The notes beneath the pieces are model-generated. The model searched no databases and was not told the DNA's origin. It saw nothing but the letters and a program-made list of their open reading frames with translations. A stretch of DNA of 64,000 bases, from positions 372,001 to 436,000 of the forward strand of contig CBDDOY010000001.1 of NCBI GenBank assembly GCA_965232165.1, given 5' to 3'. Shown in pieces: positions 1 to 8,499 of the stretch. The translations under genes were made by a program, and so were the position numbers. The stretch's first letter is position 1. Each line of letters opens with the position of its first letter. The stretch comes from UBA2779 sp965232165 (GTDB taxonomy: Bacteria > Spirochaetota > Spirochaetia > DSM-2461).

Positions 1-101
1 GGGACAATCAGTTTCAGGCGGTCGCTCACCGCGAATATCTCACATCCGGTTAGCACGACTGTGCAGGTCAGAAGAAAATGCAGAATTTTCAGCTTCGTCA
101 T
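1..101 (-). CDS. N-terminus of a lipoprotein, cut by the window edge
   Basis: Reading leftwards from an ATG at 101 gives 33 residues that run off the window: a basic start (MTKLK), a hydrophobic stretch and a lipobox-like LTGC, as in a spirochaetal lipoprotein leader. No clear Shine-Dalgarno sequence precedes it. Function cannot be told from the leader alone. Confidence 0.45.
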   Translation of the reverse strand, partial: MTKLKILHFLLTCTVVLTGCEIFAVSDRLKLIV

Positions 102-250
102 ACATATACAGACTGCTTAGGTACACGGTTCTTACGAGGCGGCATCCTGTTCACGCCATATTGCGGATTGAAAAACCGGGGAGAATGGATGAGACGATGA
201 ACATTACATCATCAGAATTTTCGCCATTAATGAATGGATTCCATTCATTT

Positions 251-629
251 TCAAAAACAGGCTTGAACTTCCTCTTGTGTTAAAACCGTGGGAGGATGCA
301 CCTTCTTTTTTGAGCGTATGGGTATCATTTCCCTCTCAATCGGCATATCTAATACCTCCCGATAAAGGAAAACCAGCGCTCTTAAAGCCTGACGCTGTGT
401 AGATGCCGCAACATTTTTGTACTAACCAGGTAAGGGGGAGAAACGCTTCAATGTGTTCCCTTCCTATTTCTCGTGGGTAAGTTTTTCCTCCATGATGAAT
501 ATACCGCAATACCCATTGACAGTACGTAATTTCTGTGCAATAAGTATAATGGTGATAACGTAAAACTTCCTGCACCTGATCCATTAATCTCGTTTCTGGA
601 TTAGGACGGAATTTGGTTTCAGTTTTCAT
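251..629 (-). pseudogene. intI: integron-type tyrosine recombinase (intI-like), N-terminal remnant
   Basis: The first about 65 residues match the N-terminal SAM-like domain of integron integrases (YYSYRTE-like HYTYCTEITYCQWVLRYI, then HGGKTYPREIG and HIEAFL). A frameshift near 430 moves the continuation to another frame, where NVAASTQRQALRALVFLYRE and VHPPTVLTQEEVQ follow, again typical of IntI. The gene stops at 251, before the catalytic R-H-R-Y domain, so it is dead. It reads away from a candidate attI and a cassette row on its right, the classical integron layout. Identification as IntI family is by recognised motifs only. Confidence 0.7.
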
Positions 630-657
630 ATTATGTACTTTCTACACTTATTGCTCG

Positions 658-664
658 GTTGGGC
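658..664 (+). other. candidate attI recombination core
   Basis: GTTGGGC fits the integron core consensus GTTRRRY. It lies 29 bases from the intI start and just before the first cassette gene, where attI is expected. A 7-base match is weak alone; position and the neighbouring attC sites support it. Confidence 0.4.
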
Positions 665-676
665 CATCAGAGAAAA

Positions 677-1225
677 ATGGACAAACTAAACTTAAATGAG
701 CTACTAAGATATGGGTTTGCCGGAGCACTTTTCTTAATATCATTAGTTTCTTCATTTAAGGAAGCTCAGGAAATCATTAGTAAATTACCATCAGATTTTT
801 TTGGCGCTACAACTGTATTAGGGGTAGTCCTTGTAGGAGGAAGTCTTTTATACGCAGTCCACAGGGCAGTTCTTTACCCTATAATATACCAACTCCAATC
901 CATGGTGGTTTACCGCAATAAATATGTGGATACTCAGAAACTGGATGCTCTTAGAAACTGGATGCTCTTAGATGGGAGCGTTTCAAAGATCCAGAATCTA
1001 TTCAGCATAGGTTTGGGGAATGGTGGATCACAAGTACATTTTCTATATTGCTCCCTCTGGGCAATTACACTGTCCTTAACACTAGGGGCGATCTTGGAGT
1101 GGAGTCCTACAGATATAAAGATTTTGTCACTGATACTTTTACCTATTATTGGTGTTTCCGCTCTTATCAGTCATTACAGATTTTTAAGGTTTGAGAAAAG
1201 CCTATTTAGTGATAAAAGTGGCTAA
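677..1225 (+). CDS. cassette-encoded membrane protein, unknown
   Basis: This is a 182-residue protein starting at the ATG at 677 (an in-frame TTG at 659 would overlap the recombination core). Hydrophobic segments near residues 14-30, 45-66, about 120-140 and 145-165 suggest a multi-pass inner membrane protein; I do not recognise the family. Its stop codon lies inside the following attC site, as is usual for integron cassette genes, so it is best read as the first gene cassette. Base composition is visibly more A+T-rich than the housekeeping genes from 2.7 kb onward, consistent with acquisition. Confidence 0.65.
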   Translation: MDKLNLNELLRYGFAGALFLISLVSSFKEAQEIISKLPSDFFGATTVLGVVLVGGSLLYAVHRAVLYPIIYQLQSMVVYRNKYVDTQKLDALRNWMLLDGSVSKIQNLFSIGLGNGGSQVHFLYCSLWAITLSLTLGAILEWSPTDIKILSLILLPIIGVSALISHYRFLRFEKSLFSDKSG

Positions 1226-1306
1226 CAATGCGCTACACCCGATCCAATGCAGCACTGGTCGTGCCTCCCTCTGCTGTATTGGTCGGGATGAGCTAGGCGT
1301 TAGATA
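1220..1306 (+). other. attC site 1 (59-base element)
   Basis: The outer cores GGCTAAC and GCGTTAGAT are complementary. The inner arms CCCGATCCAATGCAGCA and TGCTGTATTGGTCGGG pair apart from one unpaired T and one mismatch. Unpaired extrahelical bases in one strand are the hallmark used by IntI to recognise attC. The stop codon of the preceding gene is inside the site. Confidence 0.75.
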
Positions 1307-1343
1307 TTAAGGAAATGAATCGGGTATTGCAGTCATCACGAAA

Positions 1344-1992
1344 TTGTATCGTACTCTCTTGCCGGTATCAGTTAGGGAGTCTTCGATAGTCGTTAAGCTA
1401 AAGGCGCAGTTGCTCGGACACGACTGGATATACAACTCAGACTACTACGACAGGACTGTTGAAGGACCGGCAGCCCACAGTACTGGAAGAATCGCCAACT
1501 CAGTATTCAATGACTTCAAGGCCACATGCATTATTGATGTCGGTTGCGGTACGGGAGCACTGCTCGAAGCGTTGCGTAATAGGGACTGTGAGGTGTTTGG
1601 AGTATTCCGAGGCTGCTCCTAGGAGGGGTGTGCCCGGCGACTTGCGAAGTTTGATCTGGAGAGGGATGTTTACTGACAATCGTACCTTTGACGTAGCAGT
1701 CAGCATGAAAGTTGCAGAACATCTGCCTGAGATTGTTGCAGATCGTTATGTAGCCCTTCTCAGGTGCTTGTCACGAATAATCGTATTCACTGCCGCGCCG
1801 TCTGTCCAGGGAGGGAAAAACCACGTCAACGAGCAACCACCTTCATATTGGATAACCAAATTTCAGCAGTGTGGCTTCGATCATGCTGAAGAACGAACAC
1901 ACCGCTGGCGTGAAAATTGAAAAGCCGCGGGTGATGTCCAAGACTGGTACTGCCAAAACCTTATGATTTTCCGACGAGTTCAAGCAATCTAA
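1344..1992 (+). pseudogene. SAM-dependent methyltransferase cassette, frameshifted
   Basis: The first frame (1344-1622) carries the methyltransferase glycine motif IIDVGCGTGALLEAL. The continuation is in other frames: TFDVAVSMKVAEHLPE, then HVNEQPPSYWI and FQQCGFDHAEE (to 1920), and the expected C-terminus DVQDWYCQNLMIFRR in a third frame ending with TAA at 1990-1992, inside the second attC. At least two frameshifts therefore split a gene that once filled one integron cassette. It probably methylated a small molecule or glycan; the substrate is unknown. Confidence 0.7.
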
Positions 1993-2046
1993 CAAAGGCA
2001 TGGAGCCGATGCTCTGAAGACAGCGGCCCATGTCCGGAGTTAGACG
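1988..2046 (+). other. attC site 2
   Basis: The outer 6-mers TCTAAC and GTTAGA are perfectly complementary. An inner imperfect stem pairs GGCATGGAGCCG with CGGCCCATGTCC with unpaired bases. The site is about 59 bases long, within the usual attC range. It holds the end of the methyltransferase cassette. Confidence 0.65.
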
Positions 2047-2060
2047 TAACAGGAAGTTCC

Positions 2061-2494
2061 GGAGAAATAACGAGATATCGAAAAATTAATCTATCTGATG
2101 CCCTATCTCTCGATGATTTCTTGATAATTAAGGGTGATGCACTACATGCATTTAGGACACTTCCTGCACAACCAGTTCAGTGTGCAGTAACTTCACCGCC
2201 GTACTGGGGGCTTCATGATTATGGGATTGATGGGCAGATAGGCTCAGCGGCTAGCAAATATGAAGATGTGAAAGGCATTTGCAATTCCGCTTCCGTTAAG
2301 CGGGTGAAGGGACTGGGTTATGTGCTCACCCCCGACCGCTATGTTTGAATGCCTGTTAACGAAGATGATTTTGATTTCAATGAGCGCTTTGCCAAACTAC
2401 AGGCAGAATTGAAAGAACAGATGCTGGAAGAAGAACGCCTGAATGTGCAGGTTTTGGAAAATCTGAAAAAGGTCGATTTGGAATCTGCAAAAAC
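2061..2494 (+). pseudogene. DNA methylase start fused to HsdM tail (R-M debris)
   Basis: The frame open from about 2061 gives the start of an N4/N6 DNA methylase with the catalytic TSPPYWGLHDYG motif. From about 2255 the text changes to the C-terminal part of a type I modification subunit HsdM: KGICNSASVKRV, GYVLTPDRYV, then an in-frame TGA where HsdM has glycine, and on to EDDFDFNERFAKLQAELKEQ and LENLKKV. Two unrelated methylase genes thus appear joined by deletion, with an extra stop. Neither piece can be functional. Whether the fusion was once a third integron cassette cannot be told. Confidence 0.55.
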
Positions 2495-2579
2495 AAATAC
2501 AGGATTCCATCTGTCCAATTGCCCGGATGGGATTATGGCCGAAATGGATATTATTTCATCACGATTTTTACAGACTGTA

Positions 2580-2660
2580 GGGGCTGTGTCAGGACGAAGG
2601 ATTTGGTTCGCAGACAAGGCACCGCCGTATGCGGGCCAGAGACGAGTTCTGCCGGCGGCG
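2580..2660. repeat. repeat family 2, internally deleted copy
   Basis: It has both ends of the element seen whole at 33342-33489 (GGGGCTGTGTCAGGACGAAG and CGCCGTATGCGGGCC..GACGAGTTCTG), with the middle part missing. It lies directly upstream of aroA. Confidence 0.65.
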
Positions 2661-2698
2661 CCCTTGACCACGACATGGCGTCTATCTAATCTACTGAC

Positions 2699-3988
2699 AT
2701 GACCAAAACCATTGCGGGCCGCCCTCCGAGGAGTTCCGCCCGCCGAGTGACCGGCAGGGTGGCCCCCCCCGCATCGAAATCTCATACCATCAGGGCCCTG
2801 CTCATCGCCGCCTTCGCCGAAGGAAAGAGCCGCCTGCGCTCCCCCCTGAAATCCGCCGATACACTGAGCTGCCGCAATGCCGTGCAGGCTCTTGGGGCAG
2901 AAGTGACGGAAGATGGAGAGAATTGGATCGTCGATGGGTTCTCAGGAATGCCAAAAGCCTGCGGCGGCTGCATCGATGTCGGGAATTCCGGCACTACCTT
3001 GTTTCTCTCTGCCGCCCTTACCGCATTGTCGTCTAAGGGGTTTTCCTTTGATGGGGATAGCCAGCTCAGACGGCGCTCGGCGGCACCTCTTCTCGATGCC
3101 CTAAGACAGATGGGCGCCGAGGCGGAATCATCTACGGAAGGATGCGCCCCCTTTACCCTTCGGGGTCCTCTTACGCCGGGCCGTGTGAGCGTCGAATGTC
3201 CAGTAAGCCAGTATCTCTCAGGGCTTCTCCTAGCGGCGCCATTGATACGCTCTCCTGGAGAAACCTGTATCGAAGTGCAAGGCCTCAACGAGGCCCCCTA
3301 CGTGGGCATCACCCTAGATTGGCTTGACTTTCAGGACATCATATATAATAGAGAGGAATGGCGCCTGTTCAGAGTGCCCTCGGGTCAGCGTTATCGGCAC
3401 TTTGACAGACTCATCCCCGGGGATTGGTCTTCGGCCACCTTTTTTCTGGCCGCCGCGGCAGTAACAGGCGGCAGCCTCGTTCTGGATGGCCTGGATATCG
3501 GAGATTCTCAGGGCGATAAAGCCGTGCTCGACATGCTCAAGACCATGGGCTGCCGATGGGATGCCCTGCCTGGAGGGGTGAGAATTGAGGGCGGTCAACT
3601 CGCCGGGTGCGAACTGGACCTTAACGCCACCCCGGATGCGCTTCCGGCCATGGCCGCTGCAGCCTGCTTCGCCGAAGGGGAGACTCGCCTGGTGAATGTT
3701 CCCCAGGCGCGTTTAAAAGAGACCGACCGAATCGCCGTCATCAGCGCCGAATTAGGGAAGCTCGGCGCCGATATAACCGAGCTTCCCGATGGTTTGGTGA
3801 TACGCGGCACTCCCGGCTCTCCGCTAAGAGGCGCCCTTGTCGATAGTCATGCAGACCATAGAGTGGCGATGGCCCTGGCCATTGCGGCCCTTGGGTGTGT
3901 TGGGAGCACATCAATCACGGGAGCAGATGCCGTCAATATCACCTTTCCTGGGTTTTTTGACCTGCTTGAAACAGTGTTGGAGGCATGA
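2699..3988 (+). CDS. aroA: 3-phosphoshikimate 1-carboxyvinyltransferase (EPSP synthase)
   Basis: AroA joins shikimate 3-phosphate to phosphoenolpyruvate in the shikimate pathway, in the cytoplasm. The 429-residue product has the family length and order of motifs: PASKSHTIRALL near residue 23 (shikimate-phosphate binding Lys-Ser), GNSGTTLFLSAALT (PEP-binding LxPGNSGTxxR region, here with L-F in place of the usual R-L), GDWSSATFFLAAAA (SSA motif), RLKETDRI (R-KE-DR motif) and HADHRVAMALAIA. The altered glycine-loop arginine is a departure worth noting. No Shine-Dalgarno is evident; the upstream 120 bases are a mobile repeat. The next gene overlaps its stop by four bases (ATGA). Confidence 0.93.
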   Translation: MTKTIAGRPPRSSARRVTGRVAPPASKSHTIRALLIAAFAEGKSRLRSPLKSADTLSCRNAVQALGAEVTEDGENWIVDGFSGMPKACGGCIDVGNSGTTLFLSAALTALSSKGFSFDGDSQLRRRSAAPLLDALRQMGAEAESSTEGCAPFTLRGPLTPGRVSVECPVSQYLSGLLLAAPLIRSPGETCIEVQGLNEAPYVGITLDWLDFQDIIYNREEWRLFRVPSGQRYRHFDRLIPGDWSSATFFLAAAAVTGGSLVLDGLDIGDSQGDKAVLDMLKTMGCRWDALPGGVRIEGGQLAGCELDLNATPDALPAMAAAACFAEGETRLVNVPQARLKETDRIAVISAELGKLGADITELPDGLVIRGTPGSPLRGALVDSHADHRVAMALAIAALGCVGSTSITGADAVNITFPGFFDLLETVLEA

Positions 3989-4818
3989 TGACATTGAAAC
4001 GTTTTGCCCTCGCCGTGTTCCTGATTTCCGTATCAAGCCCGCTGTTTGCCGAATATGGGCAGACTCTTCTACTCCAAGAAGTGCTTCCGTCTCTGTCTCC
4101 CCAGGATAAGACAGACCTCCTAAACGGAAGTGAAATACTGCGCTTTCACGACGGAACGGTGTCCCCCGGATTGCTGCCCCTCTCTTCTCTCGGCACTGCA
4201 GTGGCGAGGGAAATACTGTCAGGCGGTCTTAACATCGGTATAGAAGGACTGTTTTTTACGCCCCTGGACAGACTGCCGGATACCTATTCCTCCCTGCTGG
4301 ATGAAGACCGGAACATCAAACTCTACAACATGCTAAGATCGGTGAGCACCTTAACCGGATTGCATTATTATTCAGCTTCCAGGAAGAAAATGCGTCTCTT
4401 GTTTGAAGAATCCTGGGTCATCCCCAACGGGTCTTCCCCTAAGGAGATACTCCCCGATCCCTTCGTGGACACCATCCCTGTGCGTGATTCCATTTACATC
4501 CATCAGCGAGACAGGAGTTTTGCCGGCAATCAATCCAAAATGACCTTTCAGGCCCGTGAAGACTCATTTGCCGCAGCCATAGTCAACATCACACACCTGC
4601 GGTACATGGGACTGATTCGGGTCGTGAATTCCGGCAACATGCAAACTCACCTCATCGTTGTTCCCCTGAGAGAGGGGCTGTTGCTTTACGGGGCTATTGC
4701 CGCTAAAACCTTGAAAGTCAAGGCGTTTCGATCAAAGGCCCGAGATTCCTTTACAAACAGGGTTATCGCCCTCATCGGCTGGTATCGCAATAGACTGCAA
4801 GAGGAATTTGGAGAGTAG
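3985..4818 (+). CDS. exported protein of unknown function
   Basis: This is a 277-residue protein with a clear Sec signal peptide (LKRFALAVFLISVSSPLFA, cleavage after about residue 22) and no lipobox, so periplasmic or outer-membrane-associated. No catalytic motif is recognisable; it recalls conserved spirochaete-only exported proteins (possibly the DUF6675 group, unverified). Its ATG overlaps the aroA stop (ATGA), implying translational coupling, but no functional link with aromatic synthesis is apparent. A 12-G tract follows the stop codon within six bases. Confidence 0.75.
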   Translation: MMTLKRFALAVFLISVSSPLFAEYGQTLLLQEVLPSLSPQDKTDLLNGSEILRFHDGTVSPGLLPLSSLGTAVAREILSGGLNIGIEGLFFTPLDRLPDTYSSLLDEDRNIKLYNMLRSVSTLTGLHYYSASRKKMRLLFEESWVIPNGSSPKEILPDPFVDTIPVRDSIYIHQRDRSFAGNQSKMTFQAREDSFAAAIVNITHLRYMGLIRVVNSGNMQTHLIVVPLREGLLLYGAIAAKTLKVKAFRSKARDSFTNRVIALIGWYRNRLQEEFGE

Positions 4819-4823
4819 GATGA

Positions 4824-4835
4824 GGGGGGGGGGGG
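4824..4835. repeat. poly-G tract, 12 G
   Basis: A run of twelve G six bases after the stop of the exported-protein gene. Long poly-G runs are slippage-prone and in Treponema pallidum are known phase-variation sites; here it is intergenic, so any effect would be on transcription. Confidence 0.85.
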
Positions 4836-4855
4836 AATCTCAGAGTTTTCCTTAT

Positions 4856-5018
4856 GGGCACCTCTAAAAAACAGCTTTAGGAAATTGACGAAGAAATTTT
4901 TTGTCGATACAAGGCGGCAAAAGCTAAGGGCGTAGCTTAAGCTACGTGAGTATTTTGACAACGCAGTAGCGGCAGAAAAGATCGAATCAAGAACTAAATG
5001 GGTTTTTTAGAGGTGCCC
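4856..5018. repeat. repeat family 1 (MITE-like), complete copy with 5-bp target duplication
   Basis: A 163-bp element with inverted ends GGGCACCTCTAAAAAAC / GTTTTTTAGAGGTGCCC, no coding capacity, and a flanking duplication CTTAT (4851-4855 and 5019-5023). The centre holds a smaller palindrome (CGTAGCTTAAGCTACG). The duplication includes the stop codon of the DUF1634 gene. Confidence 0.85.
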
Positions 5019-5019
5019 C

Positions 5020-5379
5020 TTATACGATCCCCAAGGCGGCAGCAATATGGACAAGCACAATGCCCAGGGCGAAGATGAAGGAGAAATAATCCTTTTTAAG
5101 CATGAACACGATGGCCAGGCTAATCAACGTTACAGCCGCAATGCAGGACAGGAAGGCCAATGCAATCATCGTCGGCTTCACAGAATGGATGTCAAAGACA
5201 ATGCTCCCCTTCCGGGCGTCATGAGGACTAGACTGCTGCAATTCTATGGACTCAGCCATGGATACGCTGGAAACCGGCATGCCCATGGCATCCAGTATGA
5301 ATACGGCTATGAGAAGCATGATTCCCAAGAGACTGAACCAGTAAATAATGCCCGCGGCTAATTCTTCCATGGTTCTCAT
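5020..5379 (-). CDS. DUF1634 membrane protein
   Basis: The product has 119 residues with three hydrophobic helices (about 10-30, 70-90, 98-117). DUF1634 proteins are usually found beside TauE/SafE anion exporters, as here, where its ATG follows the exporter stop codon with no gap, so the two are co-transcribed. It is presumably an accessory subunit or modulator of the exporter in the inner membrane. A mobile repeat has inserted at its stop codon; the target duplication restored a TAA, so the protein appears intact. Confidence 0.75.
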   Translation of the reverse strand: MRTMEELAAGIIYWFSLLGIMLLIAVFILDAMGMPVSSVSMAESIELQQSSPHDARKGSIVFDIHSVKPTMIALAFLSCIAAVTLISLAIVFMLKKDYFSFIFALGIVLVHIAAALGIV

Positions 5380-6333
5380 CTACATTGCCCCGCTTCCGGT
5401 CAGAATCGATCTGATGCCGATAATGATCAGCACGATAATGACAATTCGCCGTATGATTACCGTATTTACTTTGTCAAGGAGTTTTGCCCCCAGGCGTGTG
5501 CCCATCATCATCCCTGCCACCGACGGTATGACTGCCAGGGGGAGTATTGCGCCGCGATTGAGATAAACCCAGGATGCCGCCGAGCCATTGACAGCTATGA
5601 TGAGAACACTCGTGGCCACCGATACCTTGAGCGGCACGCCCATCATGAGGTTCAAAGCCGGAACATTGGCAATGCCTCCGCCTAAACCAAACATACCCGC
5701 CATGATTCCGATGAAGAAAAAAACGGGCAGACTCAGCTTGAAACGGCGAATTCTCCACTGAATCAAGGTTTGAGTCGACCAGTCGAAATATTCACCGGCG
5801 AGGCCCAGGCGCAGAGCAAGCGGATCAGGGTGTAATAGTTCGGGGAAGTCTGAACCCTTCGTGAAATACATCAGCGCAGCAAACCCGATGACAGTAATCC
5901 CCAGACATAGCTCCACGAGATATTCAGGCATTTTCAGGCCGATGCCTGCGCCGATCAATGCCCCGATGGAACCCGTCAAGGCCAGAGGCAGGGCAAGCCG
6001 CAGTGAAGCCAGCCTGCCCTTCAACAGCCGTGGAATCGCCGACAGGGCGCCGGTTAAAACGACAACAACCCCGGCACTGCGAACATAATCAATATGGAAG
6101 GGAAATAAGGCGCCGACAATCGGAACATAGAGTATGCCGCCCCCTATGCCGGCCATAACGGAAAGTATGCCGAGCAGAAAGCTGAATCCAAAAAGCAGGA
6201 TGGCCCATCCCCACCATGGAATGACTGAAATGACATCCGCAGGCAGCCCTTCATTCGGTTCATTGGCCGCCGAGACAGATATCAATCCGAAAAATAGAAT
6301 AATGGCTATTGAATAAGATAATGCTTGCTTCAT
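5380..6333 (-). CDS. TauE/SafE family anion exporter
   Basis: A 317-residue protein with a signal-like first helix and about eight membrane segments. Two family repeats are visible (SVMAGIGGGILYVPI and GMFGLGGGIANVPALNLM), each containing the glycine-rich motif that defines TauE/SafE (formerly DUF81). Members export sulfite, sulfoacetate or related organosulfur anions across the inner membrane; the substrate here is not determinable. I place the start at the ATG at 6333 (MKQALSYS); an earlier in-frame ATG lies inside a dispersed repeat. It is translationally coupled to the DUF1634 gene. Confidence 0.85.
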   Translation of the reverse strand: MKQALSYSIAIILFFGLISVSAANEPNEGLPADVISVIPWWGWAILLFGFSFLLGILSVMAGIGGGILYVPIVGALFPFHIDYVRSAGVVVVLTGALSAIPRLLKGRLASLRLALPLALTGSIGALIGAGIGLKMPEYLVELCLGITVIGFAALMYFTKGSDFPELLHPDPLALRLGLAGEYFDWSTQTLIQWRIRRFKLSLPVFFFIGIMAGMFGLGGGIANVPALNLMMGVPLKVSVATSVLIIAVNGSAASWVYLNRGAILPLAVIPSVAGMMMGTRLGAKLLDKVNTVIIRRIVIIVLIIIGIRSILTGSGAM

Positions 6334-6713
6334 CCGTTTTGACTTACCTAAGGGCACCTCTAATGCATACAGCAATTTACAAAAATCAAAAATTGGGCGC
6401 AACCCTTCGGGTCGGGCTTTCCACTCCAATGCCTTAATCCGGCTGCCCCCTCCGGCTCATTGCCAATCGCCGGGGCAGCCGGCGGCATTTCCGTTACAAT
6501 CCCTTGCGCCTCACTTAGTAATCTATTGTGCACAACGCCCCAGGAGCCTGCGGACTTAACTCTTCTGGTCAGTTCATGCCCTGTGTTTCTGCTGCTGCAT
6601 TGTCAAAATGCATAGGCTAAGTCCAGTTGCGCATCACCATTGGATCTTATATCAGATAAAAACCATCAAAACAGCGGATATCAGGTCCGACAGACCCCCA
6701 GAATGTCGCGCCG
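6334..6713. repeat. intergenic repeats: family 1 end and family 3 copy
   Basis: At 6351-6362 there is one isolated end (GGGCACCTCTAA) of repeat family 1. At 6399-6511 there is a copy of family 3: GCGCAACCCTTCGGGTCGGG at one end, CAATCCCTTGCGC at the other, with the inner palindrome GGCTGCCCC..GGGGCAGCC. No gene is seen in the remaining bases. Confidence 0.65.
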
Positions 6714-7133
6714 TTACTTGTCCGGGTCGCTTTTTTTGGGTTTGGCGGCAGGGAAAGTATGTTTCTCAATGCGGCGGACCCGTTTCGCCATGTCATTCAT
6801 GCGGAATTCAATGGAATTAAGTATCCAGAACTGGAAGTGATTAACCTTTTGCTGAGTATGAATCATGAGTATGATTTTCACCGAAACCAGCAATATGCCG
6901 ATTTCGAGGGAAACGGCAGACGGCAGGAAGTGTGTTGTAATCTCTAAGATAAAAAGAGACAGCACTAAGACAAGAAACAAAAGGTTGATCCATAAATCCT
7001 TTTTGGAGAACATACGTCCGCCGATGCGCCCCAGGACTTCCTTGAGCTGCTCCCGCTCCCGTTCGAATTCCACAATTTCGGCTAGTAATTCCTCTCTTGA
7101 TTCGTCTTGATGGCGTTTAATGCTTTCGATCAT
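6714..7133 (-). CDS. small coiled-coil membrane protein, unknown
   Basis: The product has 139 residues: a charged, heptad-like N-terminal helix (ESREELLAEIVEFEREREQL, 10-32), two membrane helices (about 48-68 and 75-93) and a basic tail ending KPKKSDPDK. I do not recognise a family. It stands alone on the minus strand, divergent from fprA, with only 72 bases between the two starts, so the promoters share that gap. Confidence 0.6.
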   Translation of the reverse strand: MIESIKRHQDESREELLAEIVEFEREREQLKEVLGRIGGRMFSKKDLWINLLFLVLVLSLFILEITTHFLPSAVSLEIGILLVSVKIILMIHTQQKVNHFQFWILNSIEFRMNDMAKRVRRIEKHTFPAAKPKKSDPDK

Positions 7134-7205
7134 AGTTTTTCTTGTGGCAGAGGTTCCCTTAACCTCGCAATAAGTATATCATATTGAAAACAACGGAGGA
7201 AGCAT

Positions 7206-8441
7206 ATGAATGTTACGACTGTCACCGATGGTATCTTTCGATTATCGGCCAACATGGAAGGTATCTTATTTGAAGGACTATGGCCAATCCCTAACGGAGT
7301 TTCGATGAATTCCTACATCGTCAAGGGCGAAAAAACCGCCATAGTCGATGGAGTCTGCGGATGGGATGGAGTACCGGAAACCCTGTTCGAGCAATTCAAG
7401 AAGATTGATCTTGATCCACGGGACATAGATTATGTCATTGTCAATCATATGGAACCGGATCACTCGGGATGGATAGAGAATTTCCGCAAGATACGGCCGA
7501 ACTTCACCATTGTCACCGGAAAGAAATCAGTGCCGCTGATGAAGGGCTTTTTCGGAATTTCGGAAGACAGTATCATGACTGTCGGCGATGGCGATACCCT
7601 GGATCTCGGGAATGGCCGTGTCCTGGCCTTCGCAGAGATTCCCAATGTCCACTGGCCGGAAACCATTGCGACTTTCGACACACAGTCAGGGACTCTATTG
7701 CCCTGTGACGCCTTCGGTTCATTCGGGGCGATTGGCGATGCCCCCTACGACGATCAGCTCACCCAGGAACAGATTGATTTCTTTGAGCAAGAGGCCGTGC
7801 GTTATTACGCGAACATCGTCTCGGCTTTCTCACAGCCTGTTCTCAAGGCCATTGAAAAGGCTTCTCCGCTGCCGATCAAGATCATCGCGCCGGGGCACGG
7901 CATCGTCTGGCGCAAAGACCCCATGAAAATCGTCAATGATTTTGTTCGCTATGCCTCGTATCAGAAAGGTCCGTGTGAGAATCAGGTCACGGTGATATGG
8001 GGCTCCATGTACGGAAACACCGAGAAGGGCATTCAGCCCGCCATTGAGGCATTAGAGGCTGAGGGTGTCACGGTGAAAGTGCATCGGGTGCCCGAGGATA
8101 GCTGGGGTGATATTCTAGCCTCGGCCTGGCCTTCCACCGGCTTAGTGCTGGCCATGCCCACCTATGAGTACAAGATGTTCCCCCCCATGTTTGCCATCCT
8201 AGACGAGATGTGCAAGAAGAAATTTCTTAATCGAAAAGTATTTCGTTTCGGCGGCTATGGCTGGTCGGGCGGCGCCCAGCAGGAACTTGAAGACTTGATG
8301 ACAAAATACAAGGCGAATTGGGAGATTGCTGACCCCATTGAGTTCATAGGCAAGCCCGGCGACGAGGATATCACCGCTATTCGGAAGGGATGCACCGAAC
8401 TGGCCCGAAGGGTCAAGGAAGCCGTGGCGGCTAAGGGGTAA
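7206..8441 (+). CDS. fprA: FprA-family flavodiiron protein (O2/NO reductase)
   Basis: The 411-residue product has the two-domain build of A-type flavoproteins: a metallo-beta-lactamase-like diiron domain with H81-x-E83-x-D85-H86 (HMEPDH), a further ligand region VHWPE, GSFG and GHGIVW, followed by a flavodoxin domain with the FMN phosphate loop GSMYGNTEKG near residue 265. Such cytoplasmic enzymes reduce O2 to water, or NO to N2O, with electrons from rubredoxin, protecting anaerobes. A strong ribosome site GGAGGA precedes the ATG by about seven bases. The gene suggests an anaerobic or microaerophilic host. Confidence 0.93.
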   Translation: MNVTTVTDGIFRLSANMEGILFEGLWPIPNGVSMNSYIVKGEKTAIVDGVCGWDGVPETLFEQFKKIDLDPRDIDYVIVNHMEPDHSGWIENFRKIRPNFTIVTGKKSVPLMKGFFGISEDSIMTVGDGDTLDLGNGRVLAFAEIPNVHWPETIATFDTQSGTLLPCDAFGSFGAIGDAPYDDQLTQEQIDFFEQEAVRYYANIVSAFSQPVLKAIEKASPLPIKIIAPGHGIVWRKDPMKIVNDFVRYASYQKGPCENQVTVIWGSMYGNTEKGIQPAIEALEAEGVTVKVHRVPEDSWGDILASAWPSTGLVLAMPTYEYKMFPPMFAILDEMCKKKFLNRKVFRFGGYGWSGGAQQELEDLMTKYKANWEIADPIEFIGKPGDEDITAIRKGCTELARRVKEAVAAKG

Positions 8442-8499
8442 CCGCTCAAAAGTACAGATAGCCCCTGCCGACTCAAAATTGAACCTGCTCGAAACCTCA

